Notes under the pieces: model-generated
What the model was told of the DNA's origin: nothing
The model's input: the letters and a program-made list of their open reading frames with translations, nothing else
Databases searched by the model: none
IMG/VR virus record: IMGVR_UViG_3300031730_000017
Span: 1 to 33,340 of that record
Length of the DNA: 33,340 nucleotides
Source: a virus
Strand: one strand, 5' to 3'
In this document: positions 23,509 to 29,752 of the stretch, one piece after another
Numbering within the stretch: position 1 is the first letter of the stretch
Layout of the letters: every line of letters starts with the position of its first letter
Position numbers and translations under genes: made by a program

Positions 23509-23987
23509 TCTGGCCTCTTTGCGTTACTGGCTGCGGTTTCTATGGAATCGTGAAGAATTGCAACTATGTCGTTTTCCAGGGCAGCGAAGTCAGAACCGCG
23601 CATCTTCGCTATCTTCGCTCGGTCCCGAGATTGGTCTAGGTGTCGGCGTCCTAATGACAGTAGGGCAAATTCCGAATACAGGACGCTTCTAGCGATCCAT
23701 ACCCTACCCTTGAGTCTTCGGTAGATCAGCGGTTTCAACCGGCTTAGAACGTCCGCCAGTAGCGAATTCGTTAGGGCGGTTATCGTGTCTGCGCCTACCG
23801 GCCTATGGGTTGCTGCCAATAGCGCCGCATCGGCCCACAATCGGGCTATCGGCTCACTGTTTCCGCAAGCCAGATTCCCGACAACCTCAGTAGCCGCCTC
23901 ACCCCGCAAGTCAGAACCGCAGCGGGATAGTTGTTCTAAACGGCTTCGTGGTGCCCTAGCTTGGAAGACTTCGGTTTGCGGTTCCAT
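23502..23987 (-). CDS. Hypothetical helical protein
   Basis: 161 residues from the ATG at 23987, which has AGGAG 5 bases upstream. An upstream TTG would extend the frame into a strong hairpin and is less likely. The protein is Ala/Leu/Arg-rich and helical, with LKPLIYRRLKGRVWIARSVL in the middle and a C-terminal acidic helix. No known motif is visible. A 57-base inverted repeat lies just upstream of the ribosome-binding site, so expression may be regulated through it. Confidence 0.65.
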   Translation of the reverse strand: MEPQTEVFQARAPRSRLEQLSRCGSDLRGEAATEVVGNLACGNSEPIARLWADAALLAATHRPVGADTITALTNSLLADVLSRLKPLIYRRLKGRVWIARSVLYSEFALLSLGRRHLDQSRDRAKIAKMRGSDFAALENDIVAILHDSIETAASNAKRPEW

Positions 23988-24004
23988 TCCCTCTCCTGGA
24001 ATAG

Positions 24005-24061
24005 CCTCGCCGTTGGTTTGTTCCTGAGTCGCAGCCAGCAAACCCAGGGCCAACGGCGAGG
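24005..24061. other. Perfect 12-base inverted repeat with inner extension
   Basis: CCTCGCCGTTGG (24005-24016) and CCAACGGCGAGG (24050-24061) are perfect complements separated by 33 bases. Inside, TTTG pairs with CAAA, offset by a 7-base asymmetric bulge. It lies in the gap 23988-24092, directly before the Shine-Dalgarno of the 161-residue gene. There is no T-run, so a terminator is unlikely. A leader structure or protein-binding site is more likely. Confidence 0.75.
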
Positions 24062-24092
24062 TTGGCTGCTGCCGCCAATGCGCGGCAGTTGA

Positions 24093-24341
24093 TTATCCCG
24101 CGCATGTATTGCGGTTTGCAACATGATTTTGCTTTCTGCAATCTGGGGATTGCCGCCCAAGCCAAGTGTTGTACTTCTCGATATCACCGCGATTCTTGGC
24201 CCTCAGTGCTGAGCGCTTCTGTCGCTTGGACTTACGAATCACCTTTACCTGTTTAAGTCGCTCGTCTTTGCGTGCGTAAGCCTTGAACCGCTGCTCTTTG
24301 CGCTGGCGAGTTTTGGCCTTTTTATCGCGACCGGCTGACAT
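24093..24341 (-). CDS. Small, very basic protein (nucleic-acid binding?)
   Basis: 82 residues from the ATG at 24341, which has AAAGGA 6 bases upstream. A longer in-frame version from about 24422 has no ribosome-binding site. Lys and Arg dominate residues 5-50 (GRDKKAKTRQRKEQRFKAYA and on), with little hydrophobic core until IEKYNTWLGRQ. Such composition suggests RNA or DNA binding, for example a transcription antiterminator or nucleoid-like protein. No domain is recognised. Confidence 0.65.
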   Translation of the reverse strand: MSAGRDKKAKTRQRKEQRFKAYARKDERLKQVKVIRKSKRQKRSALRAKNRGDIEKYNTWLGRQSPDCRKQNHVANRNTCAG

Positions 24342-24715
24342 AATTTTCCTTTCGAGTGCGCAAGCCCCTTTTCCCGTGGAAGCTCCCCGCCTTGCTTGTG
24401 CTCTGGCTCTTGAGGGTTCCATGGTACTCAGCGTTCCCGTCTGTCTCACGACAGCTTGTCGGCGTTTCGACAAAGGCAGGGACGTGATAAGCGTCCTTTC
24501 CACGGCGCTCGTTGCAAGGGGTCAGCAGCGCGAGCGATTTGTTTGTGTCCGCAACATCTTTGGTGACTTGCCGGGAATGTAAGCCCGCATGACTAACGGG
24601 AGCCGTGCCGGCGATTGAGGAAAGTGCTTGCAAATGAGTACCAAATCGGTATCCTTTCCACACTTCTCTTGTTCGCACCACGAGAGTACCGCTAACACAC
24701 CTGCGGTTGCAACTC
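24342..24715. other. About 370-base stretch without a confident gene
   Basis: No frame shows convincing coding character. One minus-strand frame stays open from a GTG at 24663 to a TAA at 24322 (113 residues) but has no Shine-Dalgarno and an odd composition. A folded element occurs at 24570-24612: GCCGG/CCGGC enclosing a CCCG/CGGG hairpin. A near-dyad GTACCAAATCGGTATC (24638-24653) resembles the GTACC-AAAT-GGTAC dyad at 16269-16282. The stretch may hold a late-gene promoter or a small RNA. Confidence 0.4.
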
Positions 24716-24752
24716 CGAAGCCCCTGCCGCAATGGTCGGGGCTTCGTCTTTT
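24716..24752 (+). terminator. Intrinsic-terminator-like hairpin oriented for plus-strand transcription
   Basis: CGAAGCCCC (24716-24724) and GGGGCTTCG (24738-24746) form a perfect 9-bp stem with a 13-base loop, followed on the plus strand by TCTTTTC. On the minus strand, the direction of the genes, the downstream side has no T-run. It overlaps the stop of the 59-residue gene. It could stop antisense transcription or simply end or stabilise the early mRNA. Confidence 0.6.
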
Positions 24753-24931
24753 CAGAATGGCAATTCTTCCTGTTCAATGACGTACTCCGGCGCTTGCGGG
24801 ACATACTCAGAACCAGATGCTTCCATGACAGCCGCGATCACCCATTCCATAGGCTGAAAGTCCAGATGCCGCCCAGGATGGTAGGAATCTATATGCTTAC
24901 GGGCTAGGGCTACAGCTTCGTTGCGGGTCAC
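24752..24931 (-). CDS. 59-residue hypothetical protein
   Basis: From a GTG at 24931 with AGGAG about 8 bases upstream to TGA at 24752. The product is acidic and helical (MTRNEAVALARKHIDSYHPG, then DFQPMEWVIAAVMEASG), ending EQEELPF. That acidic tail with a terminal Phe resembles SSB-type C-tails, which may indicate binding to the same partners. It is the last gene of the early group before a strong hairpin. The function is unknown. Confidence 0.65.
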   Translation of the reverse strand: MTRNEAVALARKHIDSYHPGRHLDFQPMEWVIAAVMEASGSEYVPQAPEYVIEQEELPF

Positions 24932-24942
24932 GGCACTCTCTC

Positions 24943-25233
24943 CTAGTGCGCTGAATCAGGGGTTGCGTTTAGCCTTGCAGCAACCTTTTCAGCGTCTTCC
25001 CGCGTATCGAACCGCCATTCAGGCCATACATACCCGGCCTGAACATCCGTTACTGACTTCGCGCGGAAGTTCGCCAGTTTCTTGTATGCCGTATAGCCCT
25101 GAACCTTGTGGCCATTCTTACAGAGTCCTTCGACGATAGGCCGCTCAGCGTCCCCGTTACAGCCTATGACGAGAACCTTTGCCCCGTTCCGGAACGTTTT
25201 GCTTTCGATCACGTTGGCTACGATACCGAACAT
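24943..25233 (-). CDS. Hypothetical protein (early module)
   Basis: 96 residues. The ATG overlaps the upstream stop by one base (TGATG). It appears as a compact alpha/beta protein: KVLVIGCNGDAERPIVEGLC followed by KVQGYTAYKKLANFRAKSVT, and a C-terminal RFDTREDAEKVAARLNA helix. No known motif is certain. The C-terminal part resembles the 'parameter correction' helix seen in short DNA-metabolism accessory proteins, which is a weak hint only. Confidence 0.7.
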   Translation of the reverse strand: MFGIVANVIESKTFRNGAKVLVIGCNGDAERPIVEGLCKNGHKVQGYTAYKKLANFRAKSVTDVQAGYVWPEWRFDTREDAEKVAARLNATPDSAH

Positions 25234-25616
25234 CAGTCCTCCCGGATTATCGTGACCCTAGTCCACTTGCGCGGGCCTTGAATGTGTTCCGCTGCCCAGT
25301 GGATCAGGCAATCGGGTGAGTCGTTCTTGACGATCCCTAGCCCGAGCTTGTGAACGGACCTCGGCTGCAAGATATCGGGGATAGGTTTCGCGCCTGACCA
25401 GATAGCCCCGTGATCCGGCTTTTTCTTTCCTTCACGCTCGATCAGGATTGACCACTTTTCCCACGGAACCTTCGGCCTCAGCTTAAACGGGATACCGTTG
25501 GATAGGTGAACCCAAAGCATCTGGCTATACCATCCGCGCTTCATGGGGTACATGCTGTTATAGACGTTGGCTAGCAAAGTCTGGAACGGCAGTTCAATGA
25601 TAAACCGATCAGTCAC
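25233..25616 (-). CDS. Possible RusA-like Holliday-junction resolvase relative
   Basis: 127 residues from a GTG overlapping the previous stop (GTGACTGA). The segment DILQPRSVHKLGLGIVKNDS, then PDCLIHWAAEHIQGPRKWTR, resembles the second half of RusA-type enzymes, where a 'D-N' region and a GI..DDSP motif precede a final beta strand with basic residues. The classical first Asp cluster is not clear (KPDHGAIWSG), so activity is uncertain. It lies in the recombination cluster with SSB and a NinB-like protein, which supports such a role. An unrelated family is possible. Confidence 0.45.
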   Translation of the reverse strand: MTDRFIIELPFQTLLANVYNSMYPMKRGWYSQMLWVHLSNGIPFKLRPKVPWEKWSILIEREGKKKPDHGAIWSGAKPIPDILQPRSVHKLGLGIVKNDSPDCLIHWAAEHIQGPRKWTRVTIIRED

Positions 25617-25827
25617 GCAAACCCCGCCAGGCCAAGTCCAAAGTCCCAGCCCGAACCTTCTGCCGTATCACCTTGCTGTGCAGTCCAGTGATTCGACACG
25701 CCTCGCTCATCAGCATTGTGTTCCCGCCGATCCGGATTAGGGAATTCTGCGCTACGGCACGGTTTCGCACGCCTGTCTGGATTGCGGTTAGGCGCTTAAC
25801 GTCTTTGGGCACTACGAATTTGCTCAT
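25609..25827 (-). CDS. Small helix-turn-helix protein
   Basis: 72 residues. I use the ATG at 25827, one base after the previous stop (TGACATG). A longer frame with a Ser/Lys-rich extension overlaps the upstream gene and is unlikely. The C-terminal half, LMSEACRITGLHSKVIRQKV followed by RAGTLDLAWRG, reads as an HTH of MerR/excisionase style. The first half is basic. It likely binds DNA and may regulate early genes. Confidence 0.6.
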   Translation of the reverse strand: MSKFVVPKDVKRLTAIQTGVRNRAVAQNSLIRIGGNTMLMSEACRITGLHSKVIRQKVRAGTLDLAWRGLRD

Positions 25828-25828
25828 G

Positions 25829-26263
25829 TCAGTCGTGTTCGTATTCTTCGACTTCGATCCCTTCGCGGGTAACGAAGACTTGGACATGATCGCCGAACGC
25901 CTCTTCGAGCACGTCATGCATTCCGCTGAGCGCGTCGCTTAGCTCGTTGAGTGCAGCCCACGCCTCGGCAGAGAACCCATCTGGCACTTTCTTGTTGTAA
26001 GAGGAAATGTACTCAAACCCTTCATCCTCTTCGCCTTCTTCTTCAGTAGACTTGTTGCTGCGAACGTATATATCCCCGACGCTGAACACGCAAGGCTCGC
26101 CGTCGTTGAAATATGGTGTGTACTGAGTCCATTTGACCTTTTCCACTTCATCGAATTTGAACACACTCAGGATGGCAGGCGTAAGCAGCGTTTTAGCCTC
26201 TTCGATATACTTCGCCTTAGCCGCAGCGGCTTGTCCTGCAATAGCTTTCAACTGGTCAAACAT
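25829..26263 (-). CDS. Conserved phage protein of unknown function (acidic)
   Basis: 144 residues, ATG with AGGAGA 7 bases upstream. A helical N-terminus (MFDQLKAIAGQAAAAKAKYI) is followed by VEKVKWTQYTPYFNDGEPC, a motif I recall from many myophage and other phage proteins of unknown function. It is very acidic after residue 70 (STEEEGEEDEGFEYIS). Its role is unknown. The resemblance is from pattern memory and not a search. Confidence 0.7.
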   Translation of the reverse strand: MFDQLKAIAGQAAAAKAKYIEEAKTLLTPAILSVFKFDEVEKVKWTQYTPYFNDGEPCVFSVGDIYVRSNKSTEEEGEEDEGFEYISSYNKKVPDGFSAEAWAALNELSDALSGMHDVLEEAFGDHVQVFVTREGIEVEEYEHD

Positions 26264-26272
26264 GGTTCTCTC

Positions 26273-26629
26273 CTAGTCGTGGTTTTCAAAAGAAATAACG
26301 CGTGTGCGTTTTACAGTCCCGCTCATCCACCCCTCAATCGGCATCGTCCCTAACCACCTTTCCAGTGTTGGGATAAACCCCAAGTCCTGCAAAACGTGGT
26401 CCTCTGCTACGTCCCGAACGCTTACCAGCTTCCCGTCTGAATTCGTGATCGTGTCGCCAAACACCTTGGCGCAGAGGTATATTCCCCATGCTGAGTGCAG
26501 AATGGCGCGGTGCCGAACATCCGCTATTGCGATCTTCGTTGAGTCAATGAACTCGTGGATAGCCGAATAGTCCACAATCTGGCCACCGTACTTTTTAACA
26601 CTCAACCGTCCATGAAGGTGCGGTTTCAT
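26273..26629 (-). CDS. DUF6915-like protein
   Basis: 118 residues. The ATG at 26629 has AAGGGG 5 bases upstream. A longer frame starting 13 codons earlier lies inside the upstream small gene. The pattern MKPHLHGRLSVKKYGGQIVD, then HEFIDSTKIAIADVRHRAIL and EDLG-like VLQDLGFIPTLERWL, resembles a family with conserved His residues (H4, H6, plus HRA) sometimes annotated DUF6915. The conserved His and Asp could bind metal, but no activity is known. Confidence 0.65.
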   Translation of the reverse strand: MKPHLHGRLSVKKYGGQIVDYSAIHEFIDSTKIAIADVRHRAILHSAWGIYLCAKVFGDTITNSDGKLVSVRDVAEDHVLQDLGFIPTLERWLGTMPIEGWMSGTVKRTRVISFENHD

Positions 26630-26796
26630 TTCATCCCCTTGCGCTTGTCTGGTTCCTTGATTCCGCATGCCTTCCGATACGCGGCCCTACGCTCTAAGCG
26701 TTCTTTCTCGGTTGAACCCATCAGTGCCCAGGCTTGTTCTTGAGTGAATGGAACCCAGGCGGGATCGCGTTCGTAGCAGCCGGGCTTGACTTGCAT
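26626..26796 (-). CDS. 56-residue hypothetical protein after SSB
   Basis: Short gene from ATG 26796, which overlaps the SSB stop by one base (TGATG), to TGA at 26626. The product is basic and helical, with PAWVPFTQEQAWALMGSTEK and a Lys/Arg-rich end (ERRAAYRKACGIKEPDKRKG). It has no recognised domain. The junctions to SSB and to the following gene support it as real. Confidence 0.65.
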   Translation of the reverse strand: MQVKPGCYERDPAWVPFTQEQAWALMGSTEKERLERRAAYRKACGIKEPDKRKGMK

Positions 26797-27179
26797 CAGA
26801 AAGGAATTTCATCATCTTGAAATGGGGCGCCAGAGCTTTCCGGCTCTTTCGGCTTCGGTGCAGGCACCGGACGCGGCGCAGATTGAGCAGGCTTTCCGCC
26901 CAGCAAGGTAACGTCCTGCACGTTGCAGGTAGTGATAGTTTTCCCGTTGTATTCACGCACGCCATGCTCGCCGGAAATTCCGACAGTCGAGCCCTTGAGC
27001 AGGTGATCCGCGAGACTTTCAGCGCGTTTTCCAAACAAGGTGCATTCAACCCATGTCGTTTTCTTGTTGTCGCCCCACCCAGATTCCACCGCTACCGCGA
27101 AACTCAGCAGCGGCTTACCGTTCGGGGTTTTCAGTTCTGCATCGCGGCCCAACCGGCCAGTAAAGTTCCATGAATTCAC
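26796..27179 (-). CDS. ssb: Single-stranded DNA-binding protein
   Basis: 127 residues. It coats ssDNA during replication and recombination. The OB fold covers residues 1-95, including NFTGRLGRDAELK, LLSFAVAVESGW and WVECTLFGKRAESL, then VGISGEHGVREYNGKT. A Pro-rich linker is followed by the acidic tail DDEIPF (122-127), which recruits partner proteins. The start is GTG, coupled to the upstream stop (GTGA). It sits in a cluster with the HNH-like and NinB-like proteins. Confidence 0.92.
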   Translation of the reverse strand: MNSWNFTGRLGRDAELKTPNGKPLLSFAVAVESGWGDNKKTTWVECTLFGKRAESLADHLLKGSTVGISGEHGVREYNGKTITTCNVQDVTLLGGKPAQSAPRPVPAPKPKEPESSGAPFQDDEIPF

Positions 27180-27457
27180 GATATTTTAATCCTTCCGTTA
27201 GCTGCAAGCGCAGCGTGTGTGAGTACGATTGCGCGATCCATCTGTGCGCGACGATCTTCCTGTTTCATGTCCCGTCCGTTGTCGATTTCTCCGTGACATG
27301 ATGGGCACAATGCGGCAGTCATCCATGGTTTCGACTTCTGCCCCATTCCGCGATCCCGGTTTGAATGGGCCACCTGTACACCCCAGACATTACACAGAAC
27401 GCACGACTCAAGACTTGCGACAGCGGCGAACCAGCGTTTTTCTTCGGCTGTGCTCAT
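27176..27457 (-). CDS. HNH-like zinc protein of the recombination cluster
   Basis: 93 residues from an ATG (TGATG overlap) with GGAGG upstream. Zinc-type ligands are visible: C19-x2-C22 (ESCVLC), H31 in QVAHSN, and C51-x2-C54-H55 (LCPSCHGEIDNG). The pattern matches phage HNH/DUF1364-like proteins in which AH, CxxCH and ID come in that order. It may cut DNA at junctions or ends with SSB and NinB-like partners. Confidence 0.75.
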   Translation of the reverse strand: MSTAEEKRWFAAVASLESCVLCNVWGVQVAHSNRDRGMGQKSKPWMTAALCPSCHGEIDNGRDMKQEDRRAQMDRAIVLTHAALAANGRIKIS

Positions 27458-27936
27458 CAATCCTCCGGCGGGAACTGCAAATCAACGTCAGGCCGGTTCT
27501 TTTCCCTAAACCAGTTCGGATCAGGATCAGGAACCCATACGCCGGCAGCTTCCATAGCGCGCCGCTGAATGAACTCGTAAAACGCTGCCAGTTCTATCGT
27601 CTCGATTACGTCCCGCTTGCCATTCTCGTCATGCGTGGTTGTCCTGCGTGGCTTGCGTTTCCGCTGCCCCATCACTTCAACCTCTACCCAACCCCAGTTT
27701 TCCCCACAAAAGTAGATATGCAAGTCTTCTGGATCGTTACCGCTGGCTTCCTCAAGCGCCTTGTACGCGCAACCCCACAAGGCGGAATTCTGAAGGTTCG
27801 TTCGTTCCTTGACGTACCGCTTAACCTCGATAGACCACGGCTTATCTGCCGGAAGCGCCCCGATACAAGCCAGGACATTGGCGAGAATCGTATCCCGCCT
27901 TTTGTCCTTCGGATCGAGTAGGAACTTCTGGCTCAC
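27457..27936 (-). CDS. ninB: NinB-like recombination protein
   Basis: 159 residues from the GTG that overlaps the mini zinc gene stop (GTGA). R45-T-N-L-Q49-N50 followed by ALWG is the typical 'RS-x-QN-x-x-LW' pattern of NinB, and the downstream FYEFIQRRAMEAAGVWVPDP fits too. NinB-family proteins bind ssDNA and help recombination mediated by phage proteins. Its location beside SSB and an HNH-like protein agrees. The gene name is given for family resemblance only. Confidence 0.6.
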   Translation of the reverse strand: MSQKFLLDPKDKRRDTILANVLACIGALPADKPWSIEVKRYVKERTNLQNSALWGCAYKALEEASGNDPEDLHIYFCGENWGWVEVEVMGQRKRKPRRTTTHDENGKRDVIETIELAAFYEFIQRRAMEAAGVWVPDPDPNWFREKNRPDVDLQFPPED

Positions 27937-28067
27937 AGCAATTCCCACTCTTCCCGACATTCCTCGTGGCACGCCGCGCCTGACTCAGTAAACGCCAACT
28001 CGTCCTCATCCTCGATATCGAAGCCGCAGACTGAACAGCGCATAGGGAAGTCGATGGGGTGGGTCAT
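27933..28067 (-). CDS. Mini zinc-binding protein (44 residues), first copy
   Basis: From ATG 28067, overlapping the upstream stop (ATGA), to TGA at 27933. The product has C11-x2-C14-G and, 18 residues later, C33-H34-x2-C37, with an acidic linker (DIEDEDELAFTESG). It looks like a short treble-clef or zinc-ribbon knuckle. A second gene at 28890 has the same ligand spacing. The function is unknown. It could bind nucleic acid or a host protein. Confidence 0.7.
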   Translation of the reverse strand: MTHPIDFPMRCSVCGFDIEDEDELAFTESGAACHEECREEWELL

Positions 28068-28339
28068 TCGGGCAGTTCCACTTCAACGTATTTCACCCCA
28101 TCACCAAAGGTAATACAATTTGAACTTTGAACGATAGGCTCGAATGCGGCGTTTCCCGGAACATAGGCAATCGTCACCTTGCGCGGCTTGGGCTTGATGC
28201 GGTACTGAAGATCAGCACACCACGACGGTTCGTCGATATCTTCCCATTTCCCATCACCCAGCCTTTTGAACTGGACAGGTGACCCGTTGGCCCATTCTCT
28301 GATAACGCCGATATGGATTCTTACATCTTCACGGTTCAT
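28064..28339 (-). CDS. Conserved small phage protein of unknown function
   Basis: 91 residues, ATG coupled to the upstream stop (ATGA). The pattern R-x-H-I-G-V-I-R-E-WANGSPVQF, then GKWEDIDEPSW and LQYRIKPKPRKV, matches a small protein family common in phage early regions. No enzyme motif is visible. The family resemblance is by pattern. The role is unknown. Confidence 0.65.
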   Translation of the reverse strand: MNREDVRIHIGVIREWANGSPVQFKRLGDGKWEDIDEPSWCADLQYRIKPKPRKVTIAYVPGNAAFEPIVQSSNCITFGDGVKYVEVELPE

Positions 28340-28452
28340 TTCGCAGATTCCTTAGTGTAAAACGGCGTCCAAATCCCGAATAGGTAGATTCGAGTACGCG
28401 TCCAGTCGGGGCAATGGTAGGCAGCCCAGCGACGAAGGGATAGCCTAATCAT
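28336..28452 (-). CDS. 38-residue small protein
   Basis: Short gene from ATG 28452, overlapping the upstream stop (ATGATTAG), to TGA at 28336, which overlaps the next ATG. The product is basic and aromatic-rich (RLSLRRWAAYHCPDWTRTRI, then YLFGIWTPFYTKES), perhaps membrane-associated at its surface. No known motif is visible. It is supported by its junctions on both sides. Confidence 0.55.
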   Translation of the reverse strand: MIRLSLRRWAAYHCPDWTRTRIYLFGIWTPFYTKESAK

Positions 28453-28864
28453 GCGGGCTTTCTCGCCAATCTTCTGCAATCCCCAAGCGGATAAGTGTCG
28501 CTGCATCTTCGTCGGAAATTTCCACGCCTTCTGACCAGCCATAATGCGTAACGCCGTAGTAAGCGTCTTCATAGCTGGCATCCGGATCGTTGAACTCACC
28601 GCGCAGGCGCAGCATCCGCTCAATGCAAGTCTCGGTGCCAATGACGTTCCATTTGTCGTCGTAAATCTCAATGGGCTCTGGCGGATTACCGTCGTCGTCT
28701 GGCTCTTCGCTTTTTTCCTTCCACCCGCCCCATGTGTAATGGGTTTTCCTGTCATCCAGTCGCGCCAGAACCTGAGCATCCGAATCCGCTAGGACGTACA
28801 GCAGAATGGATTCTTTGCAGTCCTTCGGTGCGCAATGACGCATCTGAATCTTATGTAGTCTCAC
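28445..28864 (-). CDS. Hypothetical acidic protein
   Basis: 139 residues. The GTG at 28864 sits 4 bases after AGGAGGGG inside a repeated leader. A longer open frame has no start with a site. The product has a Cys-containing N-terminus (MRHCAPKDCKESILLYVLAD), then a long acidic and Trp/Tyr-rich part (EPIEIYDDKWNVIGTETCIE, GVTHYGWSEGVEISDE). I recognise no domain. The special leader suggests its expression is set separately from its neighbours. Confidence 0.65.
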   Translation of the reverse strand: MRLHKIQMRHCAPKDCKESILLYVLADSDAQVLARLDDRKTHYTWGGWKEKSEEPDDDGNPPEPIEIYDDKWNVIGTETCIERMLRLRGEFNDPDASYEDAYYGVTHYGWSEGVEISDEDAATLIRLGIAEDWRESPHD

Positions 28865-28889
28865 AACCCCTCCTATAGCCCCAGGTTTG
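28861..28889 (-). repeat. 29-base direct repeat leader (copy 1)
   Basis: A 29-base block is identical to the block at 31459-31487. On the minus strand it runs CAAACCTGGGGCTATAGGAG then GGGTTGTGA. It contains the Shine-Dalgarno AGGAGGGG, and its GTG is the start codon of the downstream gene. The block CTATAGGAGG also resembles the start of T7-family promoters. It may be a promoter or just a duplicated translation start region. Confidence 0.8.
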
Positions 28890-29006
28890 CTAAATATCTT
28901 CAAGGCAAGTCGCGTGACACGGGTCGCCATCTTCAGCGTAGGCGACAACATCGTCTTCCTCGAAATCCTTCCCACAGATAACACACGGACAGTCAGGCGG
29001 TTTCAT
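28890..29006 (-). CDS. Mini zinc-binding protein (38 residues), second copy
   Basis: From ATG 29006, overlapping the preceding gene by 14 bases, to TAG at 28890. The product has C8-x2-C11-G and C30-H31-x2-C34, with the same 18-residue spacing between the pairs as the gene at 27933. The linker is acidic (FEEDDVVAYAEDGDP). The two are likely paralogues. It ends at the edge of the repeated leader. The function is unknown. Confidence 0.7.
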   Translation of the reverse strand: MKPPDCPCVICGKDFEEDDVVAYAEDGDPCHATCLEDI

Positions 29007-29313
29007 TGTTGTAGCCCTCTAAGAATCGTTCAAATAGGACGTACTGAAGCAGCATGTCGTCTGGCTTTCCTGCCAACAAATTATCCCATTCCTCTTGGCT
29101 CACGTTGCGCCACTTCGGGTGTTTCGCGAGCCATGTATAAAACCTTTCTACGGTCTCAGGATCGGCATACGTTCGGTCTGGCATTTGCAGGGCTTTTGAC
29201 AGCCCAGTCATGTCTTGTTCGGTCTCAACCACGGTATTGAACACCACGCCATCAGGTCTGCGCTTGATCCAATCGACTAGACTTTCGTTATCCTTCTGAA
29301 CGGTCATCACCAT
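28993..29313 (-). CDS. Hypothetical protein
   Basis: 106 residues, ATG with GGAGGG 5 bases upstream (a second ATG lies two codons on). The protein is acidic and helical with Trp/Tyr residues (VERFYTWLAKHPKWRNVSQE, EEWDNLLAGKPDDMLLQYVL). No domain is recognised. The gene overlaps the mini zinc gene and the 56-residue gene, so it is co-translated within the accessory cluster. Confidence 0.65.
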   Translation of the reverse strand: MVMTVQKDNESLVDWIKRRPDGVVFNTVVETEQDMTGLSKALQMPDRTYADPETVERFYTWLAKHPKWRNVSQEEWDNLLAGKPDDMLLQYVLFERFLEGYNNETA

Positions 29314-29477
29314 TCAGCCCTCCATGAACGTCCGTGGCGTGCTCGCGCTTCCCATGCTTGCCACATCTTCTGCGCTACATTGTCGCGGAAGCTGTACCCG
29401 TCGCGACGCAAGCGAACGCCAGGAATGCAGCTAGCAAACCTTATAAAGTGTGCAATTTCTGCGTCCCAGTCGATCAT
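29307..29477 (-). CDS. 56-residue hypothetical protein
   Basis: From ATG 29477, overlapping the upstream stop (ATGA), to TGA at 29307, which lies inside the next start region. The product is basic with many Trp and Arg: VRLRRDGYSFRDNVAQKMWQ, AWEARARHGRSWRAEW. It matches no named motif, although the 'W-x-AWEAR' end is common in small phage proteins. Junctions support it. Confidence 0.65.
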   Translation of the reverse strand: MIDWDAEIAHFIRFASCIPGVRLRRDGYSFRDNVAQKMWQAWEARARHGRSWRAEW

Positions 29478-29752
29478 GCTGTTACCTCATCAGGATTCCA
29501 CACGCAGCGTTCGTCGGACCATTCGAGAGTTTCGGGTCGGTCAAGGATAGGCTCAATCTGCCAATCCATCGCAACCGCAGGACGCCCGTATCGAGTCACG
29601 ATGCCTATTCCAACGACATGCAGGAACCATCCGAGCAACCCGTTCGTTTCGAGCTGACCACGCTTCACAATAGTTGCCTCGCGGCCAACGAGTGCTGGGT
29701 CACTAGCCATAACAATCCTCACTCTCTGCCCTGCTCGGAATGAAGCGTTCAT
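29474..29752 (-). CDS. Hypothetical protein with KOW-like start
   Basis: 92 residues, coupled to its neighbours by ATGA overlaps. Residues 5-32 (FRAGQRVRIVMASDPALVGR, then EATIVKRG) resemble a small SH3-like KOW motif, used to bind RNA or proteins. The rest is mixed beta with aromatic residues (WFLHVVGIGIVTRYG, AMDWQIEPIL). The function is unknown. The KOW comparison is weak. Confidence 0.6.
   Translation of the reverse strand: MNASFRAGQRVRIVMASDPALVGREATIVKRGQLETNGLLGWFLHVVGIGIVTRYGRPAVAMDWQIEPILDRPETLEWSDERCVWNPDEVTA

Noticed and set aside
24570-24612. tRNA-like fold
   Set aside because: The fold lacks a T-arm, an anticodon arm of the right size and a CCA-type acceptor stem.
24322-24804. 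160-residue minus-strand frame in the junction region
   Set aside because: It overlaps the 59-residue gene and a terminator-like hairpin, and lacks a good start. A shorter 113-codon version remains possible but unsupported.
28336-28779. 147-residue frame
   Set aside because: All but its last 38 codons lie inside the acidic 139-residue gene in another frame. Only the 38-residue gene has proper junctions.
28861-28889. Clear T7-family promoter
   Set aside because: Only the CTATAGG part matches. The upstream specificity region does not, and no phage RNA polymerase is visible, so it is listed as a repeat and not called a promoter.
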